A stretch of 34,796 bases of DNA from Clostridia bacterium (lineage in GTDB: Bacteria; Bacillota_A; Clostridia; Oscillospirales; Acutalibacteraceae): contig JAFSFH010000014.1 in the NCBI GenBank assembly GCA_017435305.1, positions 1-34,796 of the forward strand, in the 5' to 3' direction. This document shows, one piece after another, positions 14,155-21,552 of the stretch. The notes below the pieces were generated by a model. That model searched no databases, was not told the DNA's origin, and saw only the letters and a list, made by a program, of their open reading frames with translations. A program made the position numbers and the translations under genes. Every line of letters starts with the position of its first letter. Position 1 is the first letter of the stretch.

Positions 14155-15873
14155 TTACAGGATCGCTTGCGTGGCGGCGTGGAGTTTGGCGTAGTAGCCA
14201 TCCCGCTCCAGCAGTTCGGCGTGGGTGCCGGTCTCGCGGATGCCCTCGCCGTCGATGTAGGCGATAAGGTCCGCGTTGCGGATGGTGGACAGGCGGTGAG
14301 CAATAATGAGGGTGGTGCGCCCCTGGGACAGCTTCTCCAGCGCCGCCTGAATGTGCGCCTCGGTGACGGTATCCAGCGCCGAGGTGGCCTCATCCAGCAG
14401 CAGGATGGGGGGATTCTTCAGGAAGATGCGGGCGATGCTCACCCGCTGCTTTTGACCGCCGGAGAGCATAATGCCCCGCTCACCCACGTAGGTGTTGTAC
14501 CCGTCGGGCATCTCCATAATGGCGTCGTGGATCTCCGCCTTTTTGGCGGCCTCCATCACCTCTTCGTCGGTGGCGTCCAGACGACCGTAGCGGATGTTGT
14601 CCATCACGGTGCCGGCGAAGATCATCACGTCCTGCTGGACGATGCCCACCTGCTCCCGCAGGGAGCGCAGGGTCACCTGACGGATATCCTGACCGTCGAT
14701 GGTGATCTTGCCGTCCATAATCTCGTAAAAGCGGGGGATCAGATGACACAGGGTGGTCTTGCCGCCGCCGGAGGGACCCACCAGCGCCAGCGTCTTGCCG
14801 GCGGGGACGGTGAGGGACACGTGCTCCAGCACCTCCACCCCCTTATCGTAGGCGAAGGTGACGTCCTGCACCTCGATGCGCCCGCCGCGGCACACCAGCG
14901 GGGTGGCGTCAGGGGCGTCCACGATGTCCGGCTGGATAGCCATCAGCTCTTGAAAGCGGGTGAAGCCCGCCATACCGGTGGTGTACTGCTCGGCGAAGAA
15001 AGCCAGCTTGCGCACCGGACCCAGGAAGGAGGACACGTACATGGTAAAGGTCAGCAGATCCACATAATCCAGACCGTCGCTGAAAATGAGGATACCGCCC
15101 GCCGCGATCACCGCCAGGTTGATCAGATTGGTGATCACCTCGGTGCCGGCGTGGAAGATGCCCATCTGCTTATAGAATCCGCGGCGCGCCTGCCGATGCT
15201 GGCTGCAGCCGTCGGTGAATTTCGCCATCTCGTACTCCTCGTTGGTGAACGCCTTGGCGGTGCGGACGCCGCTGATGCTGGATTCGATGTTGGAGTTGAT
15301 GACCGCCACCTTTTCTTTCACCTTGCGGCTGGAGGCGCCCATCTTCTTGCGGCGCATCACCGTAAAGCCTACCAGCAGCGGCACCAGCAGAGTGATGACC
15401 AGCGCCAGCTTCCACTGGAAGGTGAACATCACGATCAGCGAGCCGATGAGGGTGATGCAGGAGATAAACAGGTCCTCGGGACCGTGGTGCGCCAGCTCCA
15501 CCACCTCAAACAGGTCGCTCACCACGCGGCTCATCAGCTCGCCGGTGCGGTGCTTGTCGTAGAAGCGGAAGGACAGCTTCTGCAGGTGTCCGAACAGCTC
15601 GCGGCGCATATCCGTCTCCATATACACGCCCAGCAGGTGACCCCAATAGGCGATAACAAACTGCAGGAAGCCCCGCAGCAGATACGCGGCGGTGAGAATC
15701 ACCATCAGCCATACAAAGGCGTCGATCTTGCTCTGGGGGATGAGGGTCTTCAGCGCGTAGTTGGACATCAGAGGGTAGATCAGATCCACCGCCGCCACCA
15801 GCAGGGCGCAGAACAGATCCAGCACGAAAAGACCGATATACGGCTTGTAATACGAGGCAAAACGTTTCAGCAT
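14155..15873 (-). CDS. ABC transporter, fused permease and ATPase (multidrug/lipid exporter type)
   Basis: A 572-residue half-transporter with an N-terminal six-helix ABC transmembrane domain (about residues 10-310) and a C-terminal ATPase. The ATPase shows Walker A GPSGGGKTT, signature LSGGQKQRVSIAR, Walker B ILLLDEATSALD and the H-loop in LIIAHRLST. It presumably forms a homodimer exporting lipids, drugs or peptides, in the broad MsbA/LmrA group. Start at 15873 (MLKRFASYYKPY): AAGGAAG sits about 9 bases upstream and this is the usual family N-terminus. An earlier in-frame ATG at 15894 is less likely. The second DUF559 cassette lies just upstream, where the promoter would be expected. Confidence 0.92.
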   Translation of the reverse strand: MLKRFASYYKPYIGLFVLDLFCALLVAAVDLIYPLMSNYALKTLIPQSKIDAFVWLMVILTAAYLLRGFLQFVIAYWGHLLGVYMETDMRRELFGHLQKLSFRFYDKHRTGELMSRVVSDLFEVVELAHHGPEDLFISCITLIGSLIVMFTFQWKLALVITLLVPLLVGFTVMRRKKMGASSRKVKEKVAVINSNIESSISGVRTAKAFTNEEYEMAKFTDGCSQHRQARRGFYKQMGIFHAGTEVITNLINLAVIAAGGILIFSDGLDYVDLLTFTMYVSSFLGPVRKLAFFAEQYTTGMAGFTRFQELMAIQPDIVDAPDATPLVCRGGRIEVQDVTFAYDKGVEVLEHVSLTVPAGKTLALVGPSGGGKTTLCHLIPRFYEIMDGKITIDGQDIRQVTLRSLREQVGIVQQDVMIFAGTVMDNIRYGRLDATDEEVMEAAKKAEIHDAIMEMPDGYNTYVGERGIMLSGGQKQRVSIARIFLKNPPILLLDEATSALDTVTEAHIQAALEKLSQGRTTLIIAHRLSTIRNADLIAYIDGEGIRETGTHAELLERDGYYAKLHAATQAIL

Positions 15874-15920
15874 AGGCGCGCACTTCCTTTTCATTCACTA
15901 AGGGTTTTGTGTATGTTATC

Positions 15921-16316
15921 CTAGGCTCCCTCTGACGAGGGAGCTGTCAGCGAAGCTGACTGAGGGAGAGATTTTTTTACAGCCAGATCGATTTGTTCGC
16001 ATACGCTGCGGTAATTATGAATAATATCGGCATTGCAAAATCTTAAAACGGTCAGATTCATATTCTCCAGTTCTTTTGTACGAACCATATCTCGGTCGGC
16101 TTGCTGTGCGGTATAATGCCCGCCGCCGTCCAATTCAACCACAAGCCTCGCTTTGGCACAATAGAAATCGGCTATATAATTTCCGATTGCCTTTTGTCTT
16201 TGAAACCGTATGGGATAGTTTCGTAAGAATTCATACCATAGTTTTCGTTCCCACGGGGTCATATGCTTTCTGAGAGCCTTTGCAAGAGGGATGTTGATTT
16301 TGTTATATTCCTTCAT
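15921..16316 (-). CDS. DUF559 endonuclease-domain protein (copy 2)
   Basis: A 131-residue paralogue of the gene at 13101, with LRKHMTPWERKLWYEFLRNYP, AIGNYIADFYCAKARLVVELDGGGHY (presumed active-site ELDG) and LRFCNADI. The ribosome site GGAGGGAG lies within the flanking repeat 3 bp before the ATG at 16316. The final codons (SLTAPSSEGA) are read from the opposite repeat, and the TAG stop is formed exactly at its outer edge. Function unknown, as for copy 1. Confidence 0.85.
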   Translation of the reverse strand: MKEYNKINIPLAKALRKHMTPWERKLWYEFLRNYPIRFQRQKAIGNYIADFYCAKARLVVELDGGGHYTAQQADRDMVRTKELENMNLTVLRFCNADIIHNYRSVCEQIDLAVKKSLPQSASLTAPSSEGA

Positions 16317-16374
16317 TTTCTCTCCCTCCGTCAAAAATCAAAGATTTTTGCCACCTCCCTCGTCAGAGGGAGGC
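15924..16374. mobile_element. Putative DUF559 cassette 2, bracketed by inverted palindromic repeats
   Basis: The left end reads GGCTCCCTCTGACGAGGGAG then CTGTCAGC...GACTGAGGGAG. The right end, in reverse complement, reads GCCTCCCTCTGACGAGGGAG then GTGGC...GACGGAGGGAG. The two ends are thus inverted but of two subtypes (CTGTC...GACTGAG and GTGGC...GACGGAG). The same pair of subtypes bounds the empty element at 33115-33297. Only the DUF559 gene is inside. Confidence 0.5.
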
Positions 16375-16549
16375 TGTATATGCATTCAACAGGAGCGCTT
16401 ATGCAAACAGGAATCACCAGCATAACAACAATTTAAAAACATTTATATTGTAACATTTTTTGCGCATGTTTTCAAGGCAAAAAACTTACCGTCTTGTTAC
16501 GGCAACAAAAAATCCTCCTGTAAAAACTATTAAAAGCACCATAATGTTT

Positions 16550-16578
16550 GCATAGGAGTTTTGTCCCTTCTCATAACA
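16550..16578 (+). promoter_or_regulatory. Possible sigma-F/sigma-G promoter
   Basis: GCATA (16550-16554), 17-bp spacer and CATAACA (16572-16578) resemble forespore promoters (GNATR and CATNNTA). It sits 25 bp before a PdaA-like gene, which would be forespore-expressed. Based on motif and context only. Confidence 0.4.
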
Positions 16579-16602
16579 ATGGGAATACAAGGAGGAGTGT
16601 TT

Positions 16603-17403
16603 ATGTTTGTGTTGATTTCCCGCCGAGGGTGGCAGTGGTGTCTGGCGGTGGTGTGCGCGCTGGCGGTGGGTGTGTGCGGACTGAGCCTGTCCCGCCGCCC
16701 TGCCGCTGCTGTGGCGGCGGAGAATTGGGGGCTGTCCTTTCCCGCCGAGGGTCAGCCGCCCGCGGGCAACGTTGCCGCCGACCGCCTGGCAGAGTACGGT
16801 GCATGCTATCTGGGGGATACGAATGAAAAGCGCATCTATCTCACCTTTGACGCGGGGTACGAAAACGGCTATACCCCCGCCATACTGGACACGCTGAAAA
16901 AGCACGGCGTCCCCGCCTGCTTTTTCGTGGTGGGGCACTATCTGGAATCCGCTCCCGACCTGGTCAAACGGATGGTGGCGGAGGGACACACGGTGGGCAA
17001 CCACACCCACAGCCACCCCGATATGGCGCAGATCGGGGAGCGGGAGGCGTTTCTGGCGGAGCTCACCGCCGTGGAGGACGCCTACGCCGCTCTGACAGGG
17101 CAGCGGATGCCGCCCATTTACCGCCCGCCCCGTGGGGTGTATTCAGAGGAAAATCTGCGTATGGCGTCCGAGGCGGGGTATCACACCCTGTTCTGGTCGC
17201 TGGCGTACGTGGACTGGTACGTGGATAAACAGCCCACCCGTCGGGAGGCGCTGGATAAACTGGTGGGACGCATCCACCCGGGGGCGGTGGTGCTGCTGCA
17301 CTCCACCAGCGCCACCAACGCGGCGGTGCTGGACGAGGTGATTACAAAATGGAAGGAAATGGGATACACTTTCGGGTCGGTGACGGAATTGTGGAAAACC
17401 TGA
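16603..17403 (+). CDS. Polysaccharide deacetylase, PdaA-like (spore cortex muramic-delta-lactam)
   Basis: A 266-residue exported deacetylase of the NodB fold. The N-terminal signal or anchor is FVLISRRGWQWCLAVVCALA (residues 2-21). Catalytic motifs are TFDAGYENGYT (motif 1, metal and base Asp), GNHTHSHPDM (motif 2, His pair) and RPPRGVYS (motif 3), then HPGAVVLLHSTS. TFDAGYENGYT is the form seen in PdaA, which de-N-acetylates muramic acid for cortex delta-lactam formation, as opposed to the usual TFDDG. AAGGAGG precedes the ATG at 16603. A possible forespore promoter and other sporulation genes in the window agree with this role. A different peptidoglycan deacetylase remains possible. Confidence 0.85.
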   Translation: MFVLISRRGWQWCLAVVCALAVGVCGLSLSRRPAAAVAAENWGLSFPAEGQPPAGNVAADRLAEYGACYLGDTNEKRIYLTFDAGYENGYTPAILDTLKKHGVPACFFVVGHYLESAPDLVKRMVAEGHTVGNHTHSHPDMAQIGEREAFLAELTAVEDAYAALTGQRMPPIYRPPRGVYSEENLRMASEAGYHTLFWSLAYVDWYVDKQPTRREALDKLVGRIHPGAVVLLHSTSATNAAVLDEVITKWKEMGYTFGSVTELWKT

Positions 17404-17464
17404 CGGGCATACTAATCGTAGCCGTCTGTGACGGCGAATATCGGTTAGAAAGGAGCCCCTAACG

Positions 17465-17629
17465 ATGGAAAAGGCCAACCGCAGCATCCACTGCACCGTT
17501 ACCTCCTGCAAGAACCATTGCAGCTGTGAGGATTATTGCAGTCTGGACACCATTAACGTCGGCACCCACGAGTGCAGTCCCACTCAGGACCAGTGCACCG
17601 ACTGTATGTCCTTCCAGAAGAAGCTGTAA
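17465..17629 (+). CDS. DUF1540 small cysteine-rich protein
   Basis: A 54-residue protein (MEKANRSIHCTVTSC...) with eight cysteines in a pattern typical of DUF1540: C-x4-C-x3-C-x-C-x4-C before the middle and C-x6-C-x2-C near the end. It is likely a metal-binding or disulfide-rich spore or cytosolic protein of unknown role. A strong AAAGGAG lies 9 bases before the ATG, and a terminator follows 4 bp after the stop. It could be transcribed with the deacetylase 61 bp upstream. Confidence 0.88.
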   Translation: MEKANRSIHCTVTSCKNHCSCEDYCSLDTINVGTHECSPTQDQCTDCMSFQKKL

Positions 17630-17632
17630 CCG

Positions 17633-17668
17633 AAAAAAACAGCCGCTATCGTCGGATAGCGGCTGTTT
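17633..17668 (+). terminator. Terminator of the DUF1540 gene
   Basis: AAACAGCCGCTATC-GTCG-GATAGCGGCTGTTT, preceded by an A run. The T run is short (three). Confidence 0.8.
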
Positions 17669-17674
17669 AACTGT

Positions 17675-17966
17675 AAAAGGAAACCACCAGTCGTGCTGGT
17701 GGCACCAAAAAGCTTTAGCTATGGGGAATCCCGCCGCAGCGGAGAGCCTCCCTTGCCTAAAGGGAGGTGGCTCGCCGCAGGCGAGACGGAGGGATAATCG
17801 CCTGAAGGGCGATATGCCGCACAGCGGCATAGAATCCCCCAGTCTTTTTGCCTGCGGCAAAAATCCAGCCCCCTTTAGGCAAGGGGGCCTTTGACGAACA
17901 ATACAGCCCGTTTGTGTGCAAGTATCAGCAAATTTAAGCGCTCCCCGGCGCCGCTGGTATCATAGG
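17675..17966. repeat. Intergenic repeat cluster
   Basis: No gene is seen. In order: an AGGAAACCACCAG...CTGGTGG hairpin plus AAAGCTTTAGCTATG and CCCGCCGCAGCGG (about 17678-17743, repeated at 20657-20730), a CTCCCT-type double hairpin (about 17747-17795), an ATCGCC-TGAAG-GGCGAT mini-hairpin with a GCCGCAC-AGCGGC one, and the second copy (17831-17966) of the long repeat found at 22-149. Confidence 0.7.
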
Positions 17967-17974
17967 ATTCTACC

Positions 17975-19240
17975 CTAAGCATTTACTTTTTCTCGATTCC
18001 GCAGATGGATGATCTCGGTGGCAAAGGCCAGCTTGGTCAGCACGTTCTCGCGGGTCTGGGGATAGCAGTAGAAGGAGTCGTTTTCGGGGGAGATGTCAAA
18101 GCAGTCCAGCGGCTTAATGTACTGGAAGTCGTATTCCACGTGCAGGGCGTTCTGCTGGTGGGGCTTGCGGTGGATGTAATAGTCCTCGCCGCGGTAGTGA
18201 CCCCACAGCTCCCAGCCGTTTTCGATGGTGTGGCGCACGCGGGCCATCCCCAGCTTTTCAAATTTCCAGCAGCGGGGCATCGAGAATACCTCCACCTCGT
18301 CCTCAAAGGAGTAGGTGCCGTCGGCGATCTGCTGTTCCACCTGCGCCTTTTCCCACTTATACCAGTCCGGCACGTGGGAGAATTCGGTTTCGCCGCTCTG
18401 GGCGGTGAGGGTCATATCCTCGTTCAGGGTCCAGCGCTTGCCGCAGGCCTCGCAGAACAGTTCGGTGCCCGCCGAGTTCATCTTATGCTCCGCGCCGCAG
18501 TGGGGGCACTGATACAGCACCTTATGCATACCCTGGGCGCGGAAGGGCTCGGTGACGCGGATGCCGTTATCCTTAACGTACTTATACTCGTCGTAGTCCA
18601 GCGCCTGCCGCAGATGGGCGTTGATCTCATCCACCGTCATATTCTGGATCTGTTCGGGGGTGAGGGTGAGGGTCATTACGGTGTGCAGCGGCACCTTCCG
18701 CTTGTGGCGGAAGTCCCAGAAGGGGGAGTGGATGTGGTTGCCGTGGTGCACCACCGTCACCACCGGCACTTTGTTCATTTTCACCAGCTTGCCCAGGGAT
18801 TCGGGCATATACTCCAGCACGCCGCAGGGGGTGTAGCGGGCCTCGGGATACATGCTCAGCACGTCGCCCCGACGGAGCACCTTGGCGATGGACTTGATGA
18901 GATGCAGATCCATGGTGTATTTGCGGTGGCAGATGGCACCGATCCACTCCAGCAGAAAGGGGCGGCGGTAATAGCCGTCGATGGTCACCACGTTGTTAAC
19001 CCGATGGGAGCCGGTGCCCATGGCCGCCAGCTTGAAGTCCACGAAATACATATGATTGCTCAGCATCATATACGGGGGCTTGAGACCCTCCATATTGACC
19101 TTCTCCACCTTCCACGGCACACGGGGCAGGGTCAGGCGGGACAGCAGCCAGATCAGCCAGGTGAGGATCTTGGGCTGGCGGATGGGATAGCGGGCGGTGT
19201 TATACCGCTTTTTGTTTTTGTAATTCACGTCGATATTCAT
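17975..19240 (-). CDS. PlsC-like acyltransferase with C-terminal zinc ribbon
   Basis: A 421-residue protein. The first half resembles 1-acylglycerol-3-phosphate acyltransferases: a hydrophobic stretch ILTWLIWLLSRLTLP, the catalytic HX4D in SNHMYFVD (about residues 61-68) and the substrate-binding YPEAR (about 131-135). The second half contains a four-cysteine zinc ribbon, CPHCG...CEAC (about 244-266), and a roughly 150-residue tail I do not recognise. It probably acylates a phospholipid precursor or related lipid at the membrane. AAGGAGTG lies 8 bases before the ATG at 19240; the open frame extends another 25 codons but without ribosome site. It sits behind a long structured leader. Confidence 0.85.
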   Translation of the reverse strand: MNIDVNYKNKKRYNTARYPIRQPKILTWLIWLLSRLTLPRVPWKVEKVNMEGLKPPYMMLSNHMYFVDFKLAAMGTGSHRVNNVVTIDGYYRRPFLLEWIGAICHRKYTMDLHLIKSIAKVLRRGDVLSMYPEARYTPCGVLEYMPESLGKLVKMNKVPVVTVVHHGNHIHSPFWDFRHKRKVPLHTVMTLTLTPEQIQNMTVDEINAHLRQALDYDEYKYVKDNGIRVTEPFRAQGMHKVLYQCPHCGAEHKMNSAGTELFCEACGKRWTLNEDMTLTAQSGETEFSHVPDWYKWEKAQVEQQIADGTYSFEDEVEVFSMPRCWKFEKLGMARVRHTIENGWELWGHYRGEDYYIHRKPHQQNALHVEYDFQYIKPLDCFDISPENDSFYCYPQTRENVLTKLAFATEIIHLRNREKVNA

Positions 19241-19257
19241 AACGTTCACTCCTTGCA

Positions 19258-19538
19258 TAGGGTAGAGCAACAAATCCGAACCCGCCTTAAAGCGGCGGAT
19301 TTTGGCGCTTTTCACCCTATTTGTTCTTGAAAGGCATACAGCCTTTCATCGCCCCAATAGAATAAAAATCACACAAAATCTGCTCGCTTTCAGGTCGCAG
19401 ATTTTAGAAAGAAGGGATTTTTGTTCTATCAAGGCACAAAGCGCAGTGAACACTGTATGTGTTCACGAGCATTTTAACGAAGATAGAGCACCAAATCCAT
19501 CTTCCTAAAACGGAGTTCGGATTTGTCGCTCTACCCTA
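19258..19538 (-). promoter_or_regulatory. Large structured 5' leader of the PlsC-like gene
   Basis: A 24-bp inverted repeat with one mismatch closes the region: TAGGGTAGAGCAACAAATCC at 19258 pairs with GGATTTGTCGCTCTACCCTA ending at 19538. Inside are further related foldbacks. One is TAGAGCACCAAATCC/GGATTTG...GCTCTA (about 19483-19532), one AATAGAATAAAAATC/GATTTTTGTTCTAT (about 19356-19429) with a nested AAAATCTG/CAGATTTT, and one GTGAACA/TGTTCAC (about 19446-19465). It lies between a strong promoter and the ribosome site. It may be a cis-regulatory RNA or an inserted palindromic element. No known riboswitch class was recognised. Confidence 0.6.
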
Positions 19539-19559
19539 GGTAAGGGGCACAAACTTCTC

Positions 19560-19588
19560 ACAATACTACCATACACGAAAACTGTCAA
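19560..19588 (-). promoter_or_regulatory. Sigma-A promoter of the PlsC-like gene
   Basis: Minus strand TTGACA (19588-19583), 17-bp spacer, TATTGT (19565-19560). It implies a 5' leader of about 310 nt. Confidence 0.82.
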
Positions 19589-19618
19589 AAAAGCAAGAAA
19601 AATCACGCGCACGTTATC

Positions 19619-19647
19619 TTGAAATGATTGGCAGAGGGTGGTATACT
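19619..19647 (+). promoter_or_regulatory. Sigma-A promoter of the alpha/beta hydrolase gene
   Basis: TTGAAA, 17-bp spacer, TATACT (19642-19647), 31 bp before the start codon. It is divergent from the acyltransferase promoter. Confidence 0.8.
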
Positions 19648-19678
19648 GATTATGACAGATACGAAAGGAGATGAGGCT

Positions 19679-20617
19679 ATGACTTGGTTATACGTGCTGC
19701 TGGGTGCTTTGGCGGTGCTGCTGGCGGTTTGTTTCGGTTGCTTCTTTTTGGCGTTTTATAATCCCGCCCGCACCGAAAAACGGCTGGAAGAGGAGCGCCT
19801 CATCCCCGGCAAGATCTACGAGCCCTTTTACCCCGACTTTGAGCGGTGGCACCGTGAGACCGAGGCGATGGAGCGGGAGGAGTGGAGCATCACCACCCCC
19901 GACGGGCTGACCCTGCGGGGTCGGTATTACCCCCTGACCCCCGACGCGCCGGTGGAGATACTGTTCCACGGCTATCGCGGTCACTCCGCGCGGGATATGT
20001 GCGGTGCGGTGCAGCGCTGTTTCTCGGTGGGGCACAGCGCCCTGCTGGTGGATCAGCGGGGCAATGGGCGCAGCGACGGACACGTCATCACCTTCGGCAT
20101 CCGCGAGAGCGAGGACGTGGCGCTGTGGGCGCAGGAGGCGGTGCGCCGCTTCGGCGAGGACTGCACCCTGTATATCGGCGGCGTGTCTATGGGCGCCTCC
20201 ACCGTGCTGATGGCGGCGGCGCAGGAATTGCCCCCGCAGGTCAAGGGGGTGCTGGCGGACTGCGGTTACACCAACGCCCGCGATATTATTAAAAAAGTGA
20301 TCAAACAGATCGGGCTGCCTGCCAACCTGCTGTATCCGCTGGTGCGGCTGGGGGCGATGGTATACGGCGGCTTTGACCCCAATCAGGCGGACGCCGCCGC
20401 CGCGGCGGCCAACAGCCGCCTGCCCATCATCTTCTACCACGGGGATACCGACGATTTCGTCCCCTGCGAGATGAGCCGCATCAATTACGAAGCCTGCACC
20501 GCCCCAAAACGGTTGGTAATCATCCCCGGCGCGGGGCACGGGCTGTGCTATCCCGTGGACCCCGACGGCTACGTGGCGGCGCTCAAGGAATTTAACGCAC
20601 AATATACCGAGAACTAA
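19679..20617 (+). CDS. Alpha/beta hydrolase, membrane-anchored
   Basis: A 312-residue serine hydrolase. It begins with one N-terminal membrane segment (TWLYVLLGALAVLLAVCFGC), so the catalytic domain is probably outside the membrane or attached to it. The alpha/beta-hydrolase landmarks are the oxyanion region FHGYRGHS, nucleophile elbow GVSMGAS, the acid in YHGDTDDFVP and the histidine in GAGHGLCY. This combination occurs in the BAAT/YqkD-like group. The substrate is unknown. AAAGGAG lies 8 bases before the ATG at 19679. It is a single-gene unit with promoter and terminator. Confidence 0.88.
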   Translation: MTWLYVLLGALAVLLAVCFGCFFLAFYNPARTEKRLEEERLIPGKIYEPFYPDFERWHRETEAMEREEWSITTPDGLTLRGRYYPLTPDAPVEILFHGYRGHSARDMCGAVQRCFSVGHSALLVDQRGNGRSDGHVITFGIRESEDVALWAQEAVRRFGEDCTLYIGGVSMGASTVLMAAAQELPPQVKGVLADCGYTNARDIIKKVIKQIGLPANLLYPLVRLGAMVYGGFDPNQADAAAAAANSRLPIIFYHGDTDDFVPCEMSRINYEACTAPKRLVIIPGAGHGLCYPVDPDGYVAALKEFNAQYTEN

Positions 20618-20619
20618 AC

Positions 20620-20653
20620 GAAAAACCCCTCATTCCGAGAATGAGGGGTTTTC
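20620..20653 (+). terminator. Terminator of the alpha/beta hydrolase gene
   Basis: GAAAAACCCCTCATTC-CGA-GAATGAGGGGTTTTC, starting 3 bp after the stop codon. Confidence 0.92.
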
Positions 20654-20656
20654 TGT

Positions 20657-21545
20657 TGTAAAAGGAAACCACCGGCAGTGCCGGTGGTTTCATAAAGCTT
20701 TAGCTATGCCCGGTCCCGCCGCAGCGGCTTGCCTCCCTCTGATGAGGGAGGTGGATTCGCCGTAGGCGAAGACGGAGGGAGAGAAACAAGAAGAGAAAAA
20801 TCTCTCCCCCAGTCAGCCTATCGGCTGACAGCCCCCTCGTCAGAGGGGGCCTTAGTGCGCACCTAACCGCATAGCCCCTGCCTCCCTCTTGAGGGTAGCG
20901 AAGCGACACGAGCGGCAATGAATGACAGTCCAGTGGACTGTCAGAACCGCGAGTGGACCGAGCCGCAGCGAGAGGGTGGCACGGCGATAGCCGTGACGGA
21001 AGAAGTATCCACAAATACGGGCGGATATGGAATCCGCCCCTACGACACTAACCAAAGTTCGATAGAACCCGTAGGGGAGGGGCTCTGTCCCCTCCCGCGA
21101 TAATACGGGCGGGCGCGGAGACCCGCCCCTACACCACCTATCGATGTCGCATAGAATCCGTAGGGGCGGCAACCTGCCGCCCGCAATACCGACCAATGTA
21201 AGCTTTGTAGAGGGGCATTCCATATGCTCCCGTCGGAATAACGCCACGGGCGGATGATATCCGCCCCTACAATACCACCCCACCCCATATAGAATCCGTA
21301 GGGGCGTTCTGCGAACGCCCGCGGGCGAACACAGTTCGCCCCTACAATACCAAATCAACGTCGAATAGAATCAAGCCTCCCTTGTAAAGGGAGGGGGACC
21401 GCCGTTAGGCGGTGGAGGGATTGTAATTAGTTATGAGTTTAGAGTTATGAGATCGCCTGCGGCAATCGTTATGAGAACCCCTGCGGGGTTCGTTTATCTC
21501 TCCCCAGTCAGCCTATCGGCTGTGCAAACCATCGGCACGGTGATC
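20657..21545. repeat. Long repeat-only intergenic region
   Basis: About 890 bp without a credible gene. From left: the AGGAAACCACC/AAGCTTTAGCTATG module shared with 17678; two CTCCCT-type double hairpins facing each other (about 20730-20782 and 20804-20852), an inverted pair with almost nothing between; GGTAGCGAAGCGACACGAGCGG-like sequence with AGTCCAGTGGACTG palindrome (20888-20950); five or more GGGCGG...CCGCCCCTAC modules (21015-21350); another CTCCCTT double hairpin (21374-21424); and mini-hairpins ATCGCC-TGC-GGCAAT and AACCCC-TGC-GGGGTT separated by GTTATGAGA (21425-21495). Confidence 0.7.
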
Positions 21546-21552
21546 AGTGTGT

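Noticed and set aside
14122..15924. A 600-codon plus-strand frame opposite the ABC exporter
   Set aside because: Antisense shadow of a gene with all ABC motifs; the composition is the same H/L/Q/G-rich artefact.
17975..19330. A 441-codon plus-strand frame opposite the PlsC-like gene
   Set aside because: Antisense shadow; the minus frame has HX4D, YPEAR and zinc-ribbon motifs.
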